Shown: in pieces, positions 9,201-17,511 of the stretch | Layout of the letters: each line of letters begins with the position of its first letter | Numbering within the stretch: position 1 is the stretch's first letter | DNA from: CALAGJ01 sp964293305 | GTDB taxonomy: Bacteria > Bacteroidota > Bacteroidia > Chitinophagales > Chitinophagaceae | Direction of reading: 5' to 3' | DNA length: 29,934 nucleotides | NCBI GenBank assembly: GCA_964293305.1 | Contig: CAXYYO010000039.1 | Span: 1 to 29,934 of the forward strand | The notes under the pieces: generated by a model | The model's database searches: none | Told to the model about the DNA's origin: nothing | Seen by the model: the letters and a program-made list of their open reading frames with translations, nothing else | Translations under genes and position numbers: made by a program

Positions 9201-9534
9201 CGCCGGTGCATTTACAGCTATGTTAACTGCGGATGGTGACCAGCAAAAAAGCATTGCGTTGGTAGCAAGAAGTACAGGTACTCATTGGATGGCAGCAAGT
9301 GGGGCTCAGCAGTTTGCCAATGAATTTGCTTCACTGGGGCATGGTGTATTTACTTATGCATTATTGGAAGCATTGAAAGGTGCAGCTTCTAATAATAAAA
9401 TGATCACGGTGAATAACCTTAAAAATTATTTGCAGCAAACTGTACCGGAATTGATGAAAAAATATCATGGCGCAGCGCAGTATCCGGCGAGTTATGGTTT
9501 GGGGAATGATTTTCCAATAATAATTATAAAATAA
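6277..9534 (+). CDS. Secreted beta-propeller/caspase-fold protease, paralogue 1
   Basis: The protein has 1085 residues. A signal peptide (cleavage probably after LFAQ, residues 18-21) sends it across the inner membrane. Residues about 25-690 consist of WD40-like blades, for example ending IKVWEPKKGKLLGTLYLF, a region that in related proteins forms one or two beta-propellers. Residues about 700-815 form a beta-sandwich-like spacer containing IRLFHNGKIVTL. A short Asn/Pro-rich linker leads to the caspase-like (peptidase C14) domain from about 835. The catalytic dyad is His918 (YYAGHGV) and Cys973 (LDACQSAGA). The chain ends right after the domain, with no T9SS sorting tail, so periplasmic or outer-surface location is open. 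The propeller probably senses a ligand or partner and controls the protease; this is inference. It lies 44 bases before paralogue 2. Confidence 0.88.
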   Translation: MKHYLLLSVLIFIYSRSLFAQTGNIIVPNGHALKVEMIIPDNQHKYLYTIERSKTIMWDVKTQSQLYTFPIGTTDKQNATVSNDGKKIAFNNKTSVDCYSTVNGKLLFSAKKQFYGSCIKFSKDDTKIFTMSFGIIAIDVASQQETQLIKTDYTQFDDNGATLNVLDENHVVLINKISWQVWNIAEKKMDFKYTFDTEPYTRVYLPSLKYIATKADKLEFRDIYTGKVVKTFPFGQLAPSSNSKEFILYNGDTYTIYNGENFTATQKLKEIKDFNYLEGTFSGNTNTFYAANYSDIIAINTKTNTVDKGFKRQVAYLGVSDIFNSMEYNYHSGILNIMTDDSVYKSISLTKLFAFRHKPLPINTDMTTFSPTGDTIAVFYEQKGYIKNVATGKFIQPAIKLADEASITERANFFFSKDGTQVYYTTFSTTKQQNNLNRISLRTGISEQVISFKSTQAVSLHPDKDLLAGIEKGYQYTHAKVWDVTTGKVLFDKNMGEQKCDFISISNDKQKLMLVHNIVPDSYDFYEDIYEIATGNLISTSAKFSNLGYYKSYDCTPDFSMLIKCGNFGSITAMNDEGKDIYTNNAHTSSIRRAFFSPDSKIMFTISTDQTIKVWEPKKGKLLGTLYLFNDGNDYVFVDQYGRFDGTEGGIKRMYYLKDRKKIPLDVVYEKFYTPNLYQRLVNGEIFDPIDVVINASPLVKISYSEATRNLEVDDDIPTYQNKTGLADITVNAIAEDDTVDEIRLFHNGKIVTLTTRNLIVTDAASGSDTKKYQLTLLPGVNTIRAVALNTQRTESQPDEIVVNYNSGSNAQPDNNKPINNNTNNAPVVPVDKNATLHLVVVGINAYQNKSMSLNYALADATSFKDEVERDAKTVISNIKTYFVTDNTADKTGITYALKEVQQNAKPQDVFIFYYAGHGVIGNNNEFYLVPTDVSDLKNVQSELENKGIASKMLQQYAIDIQAQKQLFILDACQSAGAFTAMLTADGDQQKSIALVARSTGTHWMAASGAQQFANEFASLGHGVFTYALLEALKGAASNNKMITVNNLKNYLQQTVPELMKKYHGAAQYPASYGLGNDFPIIIIK

Positions 9535-9578
9535 AACTGTTAGTGCTTTTAAAACAATAGTGGTATAAAATTAAATTT

Positions 9579-12500
9579 ATGAAAAAAGGGATCCACATTA
9601 TATTATGCTGTCTTGCTTTTTCAACATCGGTATTTGCACAAATAGGCAATATCGTAATCCCCGACGGGCATGCAGTTGGCGTTGAAAAAATGTTACTGTC
9701 GCAAGATGGCAGGTACCTCTACACCGCCAATTATCAAAAGATCATCATGTGGGATGTGAAGACTCACACACAATTGTACAGCTTTGGGTTGGGGGTAGAT
9801 ATTAGTGTGACGGCTTCACTCAGTTCCTTCATACTCAGCAACGATGGCAACTATGTGGCAGCCACCGGAGCTTTTGGCATCAAGTGTTTTTCTACGGTTA
9901 CCGGCAAGCCGGTGCTGGAATTAGACCGGCTGCATTATTCCGCTACTTTTTCGGAGGACAGTAAAAAAATATATTTCACCGGCGAGATGCAGGATCCCAA
10001 AACCTATGCCCTGCTGGATGGAATACTTGCTGCCGACCTTGCTAACGCAGATCGCAAACCCATCTTTATTTGCCCCCCCGTAAGCAGTTGCAATTACAAT
10101 CAATTTAGTGCATTGAAAAACGGGCTGGTGATGCTGAAACATCCAACAGGATGGCAGATAGTCGACCTCGATGCACAAAAAATTATTTTTACGACTGATG
10201 TAGATACCAAGACCACCCTGTTTGGCGATGAAAGAGAAAAATCATTTTCACCGGTGCCCAATACCGATTTGATCACAGCAACAGAGCAAAAAAAAGGCGA
10301 ACTATATGCGCAACTTATTTTTTATGATGCACTGTCGGGCAAAAGAATATTTTCCAAACAGGTGGGCAGCAACTGGACCGTACAGCGAGGCATGCAAGGC
10401 GGCTATATTTTACTGAATGCAGGTTCATACACGGAAAATCTGGAATTGATAGATACAAAAACGGGTGGCACGGTAAAAAAAATCAACAAATCAATATTGG
10501 GTTTATTAGAAGGAGAAGAGCTCACAACTGGCATTGTAAATGCAAAAGGTAAAATCATTTTTTTTAGCAGCAATGGAAATATAAAGGAGCTGGATGTGCA
10601 ATCGATGAAAACAGCCACTCATTACAAAAGAGAAATTGCAGGATTCCCGATCAGCATCAATTATGAACTCAATGAGCAAAACCAGCAATTGCGGATGGTT
10701 ACTGATTACTCCAATTATGTGTCCATTGATCTGAACAGGATGGTGGTGGAGAAAAATGTGCTGATCAGCAATCCCGATGAAGCAAACCTTGAAATCAATT
10801 TTAGTAATTCCGGCGACACCATTACAGTTAATGACTATGGTAAGGCTTATTTTCTAAATACCAAAAATGGTAAGAAAACCCCCATCAGTCCGGCTTTGTT
10901 TGGCGATGCTCCCTTTGAGAGCAAACCCAGACCAAACCTATTTTTTGGCAAAGAAGGCAAATACGCCTATGCCATAAAAAACATGAACCAAGACGGAGGT
11001 GATGCACAAACTGTTTTTCAAATTAACCTGGCCACCAACCTAAGTAAAAAAATAGCCGCCTTTCAGCACAATCTTGAAATAGATATTCAGCAAGATCTAA
11101 TTGCTGGATATGATAAAACAGCAACCGGCTTTGTGCTGAAATGCTGGCAGCTGTCAACTGGGAAACAAATCTTCAATAAAAACATACCCCTTAAAGGAGA
11201 AGAACCGAAATTACTGGCGGCAAGGTTTTTTGAGGATCAAAAGAAAGTTGCTGTGCTTGGCATGCGATACCTGCAGGTATATAATGTAGCGGATGGAATG
11301 TTACTGCGTTCCACCGATGAAGTATTGCTGTCGTTGGAAAATGATTTTGTGATCAACCACAATGCTACTTTAATCACAGAGGTCAACAGCACCGGGCAAA
11401 TGTCGTTCGAGGACACGATGCTGACTTCCAGGCAAACAATACAGGCGCATGATGGCGGTATCAACAAACTTTACTATTCCGGCAACGACGATTTGATTTA
11501 CACTACCGGAGGCGACAATACAATCAAAATATTCAGAACAGCCACCGGCAAATTAATTGGCACGTTGTATATTTTCAAAGATTCTAAAGATTATGTTTTC
11601 ATTGACCCTACAGGTAGGTTTGACGGCACACCCGAAGGAATAAAAAAACTGTATTATGTAAAAGACAGGAAGGTAGTAACGCTGGATAAAATCTATGAAA
11701 AATTTTATACACCCAATCTTTACCAGCGATTGTTGAATGGAGAAATATTTGACCCCATCAATATCATCATCAAGGAAACCCCAAAGGTAAAAATCAATTA
11801 TGCCGAAGCCACCCGCAACCTGGAGGTAGAAGAAGATGTGCCCACTTTTTTAAATAAAACCGGCTATGCAGATATTGTATTGACAGCCACTTCAGAAGAT
11901 GATGCCATTGATGAAATCCGATTATTTCACAATGGAAAAATTGTAACACTTGTTACAAGAAATTTAATGGTAGAAGATGAACAAAATAAAACTACTGTAA
12001 AAAAATATGTTATCAATTTGCTACCTGGACAAAATAGTATTCGTGCCATTGCACTTAATTCTCAAAGAACAGAAAGTGACCCAGACGAAATAGCAGTAAT
12101 TTATAATGCTTCAGATAATACAGGTACCGACATTAAGCCAATACCAAATAACAACAATACAACATTGGCCACTATTGATAAAAATGCCACCATGCATTTA
12201 ATTGTGGTAGGTATTAATGAATATCAAAACAAGAGCATGAGCCTCAACTATGCATTGGCTGATGCTACTGCATTTAAAGATGAAATTGAAAAAGATGCTA
12301 AATCAGTAATAAATAATGTAAAAACATATTTTGTAACTGATAGCAAAGCAGATATGCAAGGTATAGAAGCTGCATTTATTGAAGTGCAGAACAATGCAAA
12401 ACCCGAAGATGTATTTTTATTTTACTACGCAGGTCATGGAGTAATTGGTAAGAATAATGAATTTTATTTAGTACCCACCAACGTAAGTAACCTAAGTAAT

Positions 12501-12941
12501 GTGCAAGCTGAACTGGAACAAAAAGGAATTGCTTCAAAAAAACTACAACAATTTGCCATAGATATTCCTGCACAAAAACAATTGTTTATACTGGATGCTT
12601 GTCAAAGTGCTGGCGCATTTGAAGCCATGCTGACTAATGATGCAAATCAACAAAAAAGTATAGCTGTAGTGGCTAGAAGTACAGGTACGCATTGGATGGC
12701 AGCAAGCGGAGCACAACAGTTTGCCAATGAATTTGCCTCCCTAGGTCATGGTGCGTTTACCTATGTGTTGTTGGAAGCATTGAAAGGTGCAGCTTTAAAT
12801 AATAAAATGATTACAGTAAACAATTTGAAAAATTATTTACAGCAGGCTGTACCTGAAATAATGAAGCAATATCATGGTACACCTCAGTACCCGGCGAGTT
12901 ATGGTTTTGGAAATGATTTTCCGGTGGAAATTAAAAATTAA
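9579..12941 (+). CDS. Secreted beta-propeller/caspase-fold protease, paralogue 2 (mosaic)
   Basis: The protein has 1120 residues and the same order as paralogue 1: a signal peptide to about residue 20 (ending VFAQ), propeller blades to about 725, a spacer with IRLFHNGKIVTL, a linker and a caspase-like domain from about 870. The dyad is His953 (YYAGHGV) and Cys1008 (LDACQSAGA). The DNA is a mosaic. The propeller part is more G+C-rich (31 of 60 bases at 9661-9720; 33 of 60 at 9901-9960). From about 11930 it becomes AT-rich (15 of 60 at 11941-12000; 15 of 60 at 12301-12360). From 12192 to 12838 it is base-for-base identical to paralogue 3. This suggests a recombination joint just ahead of the protease. 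It is probably cotranscribed with the small gene six bases downstream. Confidence 0.88.
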   Translation: MKKGIHIILCCLAFSTSVFAQIGNIVIPDGHAVGVEKMLLSQDGRYLYTANYQKIIMWDVKTHTQLYSFGLGVDISVTASLSSFILSNDGNYVAATGAFGIKCFSTVTGKPVLELDRLHYSATFSEDSKKIYFTGEMQDPKTYALLDGILAADLANADRKPIFICPPVSSCNYNQFSALKNGLVMLKHPTGWQIVDLDAQKIIFTTDVDTKTTLFGDEREKSFSPVPNTDLITATEQKKGELYAQLIFYDALSGKRIFSKQVGSNWTVQRGMQGGYILLNAGSYTENLELIDTKTGGTVKKINKSILGLLEGEELTTGIVNAKGKIIFFSSNGNIKELDVQSMKTATHYKREIAGFPISINYELNEQNQQLRMVTDYSNYVSIDLNRMVVEKNVLISNPDEANLEINFSNSGDTITVNDYGKAYFLNTKNGKKTPISPALFGDAPFESKPRPNLFFGKEGKYAYAIKNMNQDGGDAQTVFQINLATNLSKKIAAFQHNLEIDIQQDLIAGYDKTATGFVLKCWQLSTGKQIFNKNIPLKGEEPKLLAARFFEDQKKVAVLGMRYLQVYNVADGMLLRSTDEVLLSLENDFVINHNATLITEVNSTGQMSFEDTMLTSRQTIQAHDGGINKLYYSGNDDLIYTTGGDNTIKIFRTATGKLIGTLYIFKDSKDYVFIDPTGRFDGTPEGIKKLYYVKDRKVVTLDKIYEKFYTPNLYQRLLNGEIFDPINIIIKETPKVKINYAEATRNLEVEEDVPTFLNKTGYADIVLTATSEDDAIDEIRLFHNGKIVTLVTRNLMVEDEQNKTTVKKYVINLLPGQNSIRAIALNSQRTESDPDEIAVIYNASDNTGTDIKPIPNNNNTTLATIDKNATMHLIVVGINEYQNKSMSLNYALADATAFKDEIEKDAKSVINNVKTYFVTDSKADMQGIEAAFIEVQNNAKPEDVFLFYYAGHGVIGKNNEFYLVPTNVSNLSNVQAELEQKGIASKKLQQFAIDIPAQKQLFILDACQSAGAFEAMLTNDANQQKSIAVVARSTGTHWMAASGAQQFANEFASLGHGAFTYVLLEALKGAALNNKMITVNNLKNYLQQAVPEIMKQYHGTPQYPASYGFGNDFPVEIKN
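12192..12838 (+). repeat. Gene-conversion tract, copy A (647 bp identical to 16156-16802)
   Basis: Aligned base by base with offset 3964, every position from 12192 to 12838 equals 16156-16802, third codon positions included. The first differences are at 12191 (C versus T) and 12839 (A versus G). Outside the tract similarity continues for about 200 bases upstream and 100 downstream with scattered differences, then fades. The tract covers most of the caspase domain, both catalytic residues included. Confidence 0.95.
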
Positions 12942-12947
12942 TATATT

Positions 12948-13382
12948 ATGAAAGAATCTATCTTCCTATTCGTACTTTTTTGCAGTATCAATACTGCCTT
13001 TGCACAAAATAGCACGACGGTTGATGAGCAATCAATCCGTGATGCAAGAACAGCATCAAACACTGCAATTGCCAAAAAGGATATTGGTGCCGTAGCAAAA
13101 TTTTGGATGAATGACTATGTAGAAATATCTAGTGATGGCAGTTTAATTGCAGGTAAAGATGCTGTAATGATTGACTGGGAAAAAATGTTTGCAAACGACC
13201 CTACAATAACTTTTGATCGTGAATTACAGGAACTTTCATTCAGCAATAATGGCACACTTGCACTAGAAAAAGGGATTCTCAAATATTCATCATATAATTA
13301 CAAAGGTTTATATACCGCCTTGTGGAGAAAAATAGACGGCTTATGGTTAACACAGATGGAAAATTTCGTATCGCTGTATTAA
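12948..13382 (+). CDS. Secreted NTF2-like (SnoaL/DUF4440-type) small protein
   Basis: The protein has 144 residues, with a signal peptide to about residue 20 (ending AFAQ) and then one NTF2-like domain. The start of the mature part (IRDARTASNTAIAKKDIGAVAKFWMNDYVEISSDG, in outline) has the helix-then-strand pattern of the DUF4440/SnoaL group, and the WRKIDGLW segment near the C-terminus fits the last strands of the cone fold. Such domains bind small hydrophobic ligands or proteins; no catalytic residues are evident. The six-base spacing after paralogue 2 makes one transcript very likely, so it may be a partner or ligand carrier for the caspase protein, which is inference. Paralogues 1 and 3 have no such neighbour. 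Confidence 0.75.
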   Translation: MKESIFLFVLFCSINTAFAQNSTTVDEQSIRDARTASNTAIAKKDIGAVAKFWMNDYVEISSDGSLIAGKDAVMIDWEKMFANDPTITFDRELQELSFSNNGTLALEKGILKYSSYNYKGLYTALWRKIDGLWLTQMENFVSLY

Positions 13383-13596
13383 TTTTTTTTTGGTAAAAAA
13401 TAGATTCTTTCGAAGTTATTCTTTGTAGCACAATTTTGTATGCGTTATGAATTATTGTGCAAGAAGTGATGAAACTCCATATAAAGCAAGAAGGAAAAAT
13501 AAATTAAATAGACATTATCTATTTTATATCGAATACACAAGAGAGGTGCATCAAAAGTTAATAAATAAATCTTGAACAGAATAAATATATTTTCAA

Positions 13597-16500
13597 ATGA
13601 ATAAATCTTTTTTTCTCTTAATATTTTTATATAGCGGAATGCTTTCTGCGCAAGGAGTTCAGCTGACTATTCCATCAGGACATGCAAAAAATATTGAGGG
13701 AATAGCCACCACTTCAAATGGAAAATATATTGCAACCTCTTCCTACAAAACTATAATGGTGTGGGACATGCAAAACAAAAAGAAGCTCTATGAAATAAGT
13801 TTAGATATTAGCCTTACAGCATCTACAACAAAAAGTCTCAGTATAACAGACAAGGTTGACAAGGTGCTTGCTAGTACATCAGGTGGATTATTCTGTAATG
13901 ATATTAGCACGGGCAAAGCATTGTTCAGCAAAAGCTTTTCAGGTACCAATGGTGCTGCTTTCAGTAAAGATGGATCAAAAGTGTACACAGTAGATTATGG
14001 TAGTTTATTGATTCTTGATGCTACCAATGGTAATGAAATAAACCGTGTAGATGATGCAGTGGAGAAGCTTGGTTCGTTATATCAATTCTATGAACTAGCA
14101 AATAATCAACTCTTGGTTGTAAATAAATATGGTTGGAGTATTTTAAATATGGACAACCTTAGTTTGATATCAAAAATTGAGCTAACTGCCGAGAATGACG
14201 AAATGAACCATTTTTCCTATGATATAAACTTAAATAGAATAGTAGCTGCGTCTGACGAGCAGGGATTAGTATTAAACATTTTTGATATTAATAATGGCAA
14301 GATAATAAAAACGAAAACGCTGCTAGGCTATATTTTAGGTACTTGTGTATCGAATGTCGGTTATGTAGTTTTTAGACATGACAATAAAACATCCGCTTAT
14401 AAAATTGATATTTTAAAGCCCACTGACCTATCTTTTTTAAAATCCACACTTATACCCGAATCTGAAGTAGATGAAGGGATTTTTTATGGCAATTATGTGC
14501 TTCAAATGCCGGGCAATACAAAAATTATCTATAACAATAATAATGAAATTTGCTCCTTCGATATCCAAACGGAAATGATTTCTAAGCCATTTCAGAATAG
14601 GGTTACAGATTTTAAGCAATTTTATTATTATGCCAATCTTAGTCAAAGATTAATGTCTGATAATAGTCTTGAATTTTCTACAGAAGATAATGGTATCCGT
14701 AGTTTTAACATGGAAACATTTAGACCTGATAAATTTATAGAAGCCACACCAGCAGTCATTTACAGCCCCGATGGAAAACTGGCCGCAGGCATAAGTCAAC
14801 AACTTAAAATAACAAATAGGTCTACCGGCAAAATAGTTAAAACGCTTTCCATGCCTGCGGGGTTTGAAGCCGATGGGGAGCATTGTTTTTTTCACTACAA
14901 CAACACAAAAATTGTATTTACAAATAGAGAAAAAGGCGAAATAAATGCCATTGATATCAGTACTGGGTTGGTAACAAAATTATTTTCTTTTGGTGGTGGT
15001 TTTTATGAATGTTCTTCCAGCTTTGATGGCAAATATTTTGCTTGTATTGCAGGTTCGGTTACCGATTATTTGAAAGTATATAATCTTGAAACGAAGCAGC
15101 TTACCATTAATATAAAATCTAGAGATGAAAACAACCCAAACCAGACCATTTCGATGATTAAATTTTTAAATGACAGCTATTATTTGTTTGCAAATAAGCA
15201 ACAGAATAATGTTAGCATTTACAAAGCTGATGAACCTGGCTATATTTCATCTTTTGAAATAGAACACATAAACCGTTTGTCAGTACTGGGTGGAGATATA
15301 AAGAATAATATTATTGCTGTCGGTGAAATAGGTCAATATCAAGTGGGCACTTATAACCTCAAACTCATTACAAAAGAGGGAAAAATAATAAGAGAATTTA
15401 GAGCTCAGCATAATAATGATTTTTTAAGTGCAGCTCTTTCGGCGGATGACCGTGTTATGTTTGCAACTACTACTCAAAAAGGTGTACAGGTTTGGAATAC
15501 AGAAACAGGAGAATTGATAGGCACCTATTATTTCATAGAAAAAACAAATGAATATATTTTCGTATCGCCGGAAGGATTATTTGATGGTAGTACAGAGGGT
15601 ATGAAGGAATTATACTTTGTAAAAAATAACAAAGCCATTCCATTAGAAAAATTATATGAGCAGTTTTATACACCAGATTTATTGAGAAGAAAACTGAATG
15701 GAGAAAAATTTACTCCACCTGATGTAGCACAGCTTAGTGATCCTCCAAAAGTGTCTATTGCTTATGCAGCAGTACAAAGAAATTTGGAGGTATCGGAGGA
15801 TATGCCAACCTATCAAAATACAACAGGTGCTGCTGAAATAACGGTTACAGCAGAAGCGCTTGAAGATGCTGTAGATGAAATTCGTCTTTTTCATAATGGA
15901 AAAATTGTAACACTCGTTACAAGGAATTTAATTGTGGCAGATGACCAGAATAAAACGGCAGTAAAAAAATATGTTATCAATTTGCTACCAGGGCAAAATA
16001 GTATTCGTGCCATAGCACTTAATTCTCAAAGAACAGAAAGTGACCCAGACGAAATAGCAGTAATTTTCAATGCTTCAAATAATACGGGTACCGACATTAA
16101 GCCAATACCAAATAACAACAATACAACACTGGCCACTATTGATAAAAATGCCACTATGCATTTAATTGTGGTAGGTATTAATGAATATCAAAACAAGAGC
16201 ATGAGCCTCAACTATGCATTGGCTGATGCTACTGCATTTAAAGATGAAATTGAAAAAGATGCTAAATCAGTAATAAATAATGTAAAAACATATTTTGTAA
16301 CTGATAGCAAAGCAGATATGCAAGGTATAGAAGCTGCATTTATTGAAGTGCAGAACAATGCAAAACCCGAAGATGTATTTTTATTTTACTACGCAGGTCA
16401 TGGAGTAATTGGTAAGAATAATGAATTTTATTTAGTACCCACCAACGTAAGTAACCTAAGTAATGTGCAAGCTGAACTGGAACAAAAAGGAATTGCTTCA

Positions 16501-16905
16501 AAAAAACTACAACAATTTGCCATAGATATTCCTGCACAAAAACAATTGTTTATACTGGATGCTTGTCAAAGTGCTGGCGCATTTGAAGCCATGCTGACTA
16601 ATGATGCAAATCAACAAAAAAGTATAGCTGTAGTGGCTAGAAGTACAGGTACGCATTGGATGGCAGCAAGCGGAGCACAACAGTTTGCCAATGAATTTGC
16701 CTCCCTAGGTCATGGTGCGTTTACCTATGTGTTGTTGGAAGCATTGAAAGGTGCAGCTTTAAATAATAAAATGATTACAGTAAACAATTTGAAAAATTAT
16801 TTGCAGCAGGCTGTGCCTGAAATAATGAAGCAATATCATGGTACACCACAGTATCCGGCAAGCTATGGTTTTGGAAATGATTTTCCTGTAGAGGTGAAGG
16901 AATGA
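13597..16905 (+). CDS. Secreted beta-propeller/caspase-fold protease, paralogue 3
   Basis: The protein has 1102 residues. The signal peptide ends near MLSAQG (about residue 19). Propeller-like blades run to about residue 710, the IRLFHNGKIVTL spacer to about 835, and the caspase-like domain from about 852. The catalytic dyad is His935 (YYAGHGV) and Cys990 (LDACQSAGA), 55 residues apart as in the other two copies. The propeller sequence differs strongly from paralogues 1 and 2 although the opening motif (IPSGHAKNIEG) is shared. The protease part is almost identical to that of paralogue 2. The gene has its own 214-base upstream region, so it is probably transcribed separately. It ends only 12 bases before the convergent MerR gene, leaving no room for a conventional terminator between them. 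Confidence 0.88.
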   Translation: MNKSFFLLIFLYSGMLSAQGVQLTIPSGHAKNIEGIATTSNGKYIATSSYKTIMVWDMQNKKKLYEISLDISLTASTTKSLSITDKVDKVLASTSGGLFCNDISTGKALFSKSFSGTNGAAFSKDGSKVYTVDYGSLLILDATNGNEINRVDDAVEKLGSLYQFYELANNQLLVVNKYGWSILNMDNLSLISKIELTAENDEMNHFSYDINLNRIVAASDEQGLVLNIFDINNGKIIKTKTLLGYILGTCVSNVGYVVFRHDNKTSAYKIDILKPTDLSFLKSTLIPESEVDEGIFYGNYVLQMPGNTKIIYNNNNEICSFDIQTEMISKPFQNRVTDFKQFYYYANLSQRLMSDNSLEFSTEDNGIRSFNMETFRPDKFIEATPAVIYSPDGKLAAGISQQLKITNRSTGKIVKTLSMPAGFEADGEHCFFHYNNTKIVFTNREKGEINAIDISTGLVTKLFSFGGGFYECSSSFDGKYFACIAGSVTDYLKVYNLETKQLTINIKSRDENNPNQTISMIKFLNDSYYLFANKQQNNVSIYKADEPGYISSFEIEHINRLSVLGGDIKNNIIAVGEIGQYQVGTYNLKLITKEGKIIREFRAQHNNDFLSAALSADDRVMFATTTQKGVQVWNTETGELIGTYYFIEKTNEYIFVSPEGLFDGSTEGMKELYFVKNNKAIPLEKLYEQFYTPDLLRRKLNGEKFTPPDVAQLSDPPKVSIAYAAVQRNLEVSEDMPTYQNTTGAAEITVTAEALEDAVDEIRLFHNGKIVTLVTRNLIVADDQNKTAVKKYVINLLPGQNSIRAIALNSQRTESDPDEIAVIFNASNNTGTDIKPIPNNNNTTLATIDKNATMHLIVVGINEYQNKSMSLNYALADATAFKDEIEKDAKSVINNVKTYFVTDSKADMQGIEAAFIEVQNNAKPEDVFLFYYAGHGVIGKNNEFYLVPTNVSNLSNVQAELEQKGIASKKLQQFAIDIPAQKQLFILDACQSAGAFEAMLTNDANQQKSIAVVARSTGTHWMAASGAQQFANEFASLGHGAFTYVLLEALKGAALNNKMITVNNLKNYLQQAVPEIMKQYHGTPQYPASYGFGNDFPVEVKE
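16156..16802 (+). repeat. Gene-conversion tract, copy B (647 bp identical to 12192-12838)
   Basis: This is the second copy of the identical stretch. It lies in the caspase domain of paralogue 3, in direct orientation and 3964 bases from copy A. Confidence 0.95.
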
Positions 16906-16917
16906 GGAATGCAGAAA

Positions 16918-17436
16918 CTATTCTATTACAGCACGAACTTCTAATAAAAAACTTTTACATTGATTCAAACATTCAACAAGTTGAAGTTCTGTTGATGCTT
17001 TTTTTTGATGATCTTTCAAATATTGTTTAGCACCTTCAATAGAAAATTTTTGCTGGCGCAATAAGTAATATATCAAGCGAAGATTTTTAATATCTTCTGG
17101 TCTAAAATATCTGTCACCCTTTTTATTTTTTTTTGGCTTTAATATGTCAAATTCATTTTCCCAATACCTTATTTGAGAATGGGTAGTATGAAACCATTCA
17201 GCTACAAGTGCTATGGGATAATATTGTTTCTGAAAGAGAATTTCGTCATCCGGAATGCTCAATAATGCAGCATCCTCAGCTGCAGCCTTTAAAGATTTTC
17301 GACCTCGCTTGCCGGGTTTTTTTTCAATTATTATTTGTTCAGAGTTTGACTGCTTTCCCCCCTGTTGTTTTACAACTATTATAGGCTTCTTCTTTTTGGG
17401 AGCAAATTCCTGATCATCAAATAAACTTAGCTGCAT
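16918..17436 (-). CDS. MerR-like transcriptional regulator with clamp-binding-type N-terminus
   Basis: The protein has 172 residues. A MerR-type winged helix lies at about 72-140, with YYPIALVAEWFHTTHSQIRYWENEF forming the helix-turn-helix and the KKGDRYFRPEDIKNLRLIYYLL wing and helix. The RYWE motif is typical of the Bacteroidota MerR group. There are no effector-domain cysteines and no long C-terminal coiled coil beyond about 30 residues. The N-terminus is unusual. Residues 2-6 are QLSLF, the consensus of the beta sliding-clamp binding pentapeptide, and residues 43-47 (KRGRK) in a basic linker resemble an AT-hook. The first 70 residues are probably disordered. Target genes are unknown. It converges with paralogue 3, which need not imply functional connection. 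Confidence 0.85.
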   Translation of the reverse strand: MQLSLFDDQEFAPKKKKPIIVVKQQGGKQSNSEQIIIEKKPGKRGRKSLKAAAEDAALLSIPDDEILFQKQYYPIALVAEWFHTTHSQIRYWENEFDILKPKKNKKGDRYFRPEDIKNLRLIYYLLRQQKFSIEGAKQYLKDHQKKASTELQLVECLNQCKSFLLEVRAVIE

Positions 17437-17511
17437 GCTGTAAAAGTAATTGTATTTCTATAAAAAAACTGATGAAAACAAATGCAGTATGCAGCTAAGT
17501 AGATATAGTTT

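Noticed and set aside
12376..12573. Minus-strand open frame identical to another at 16340-16537
   Set aside because: Both are shadows of the identical caspase-domain tract and have no independent support.
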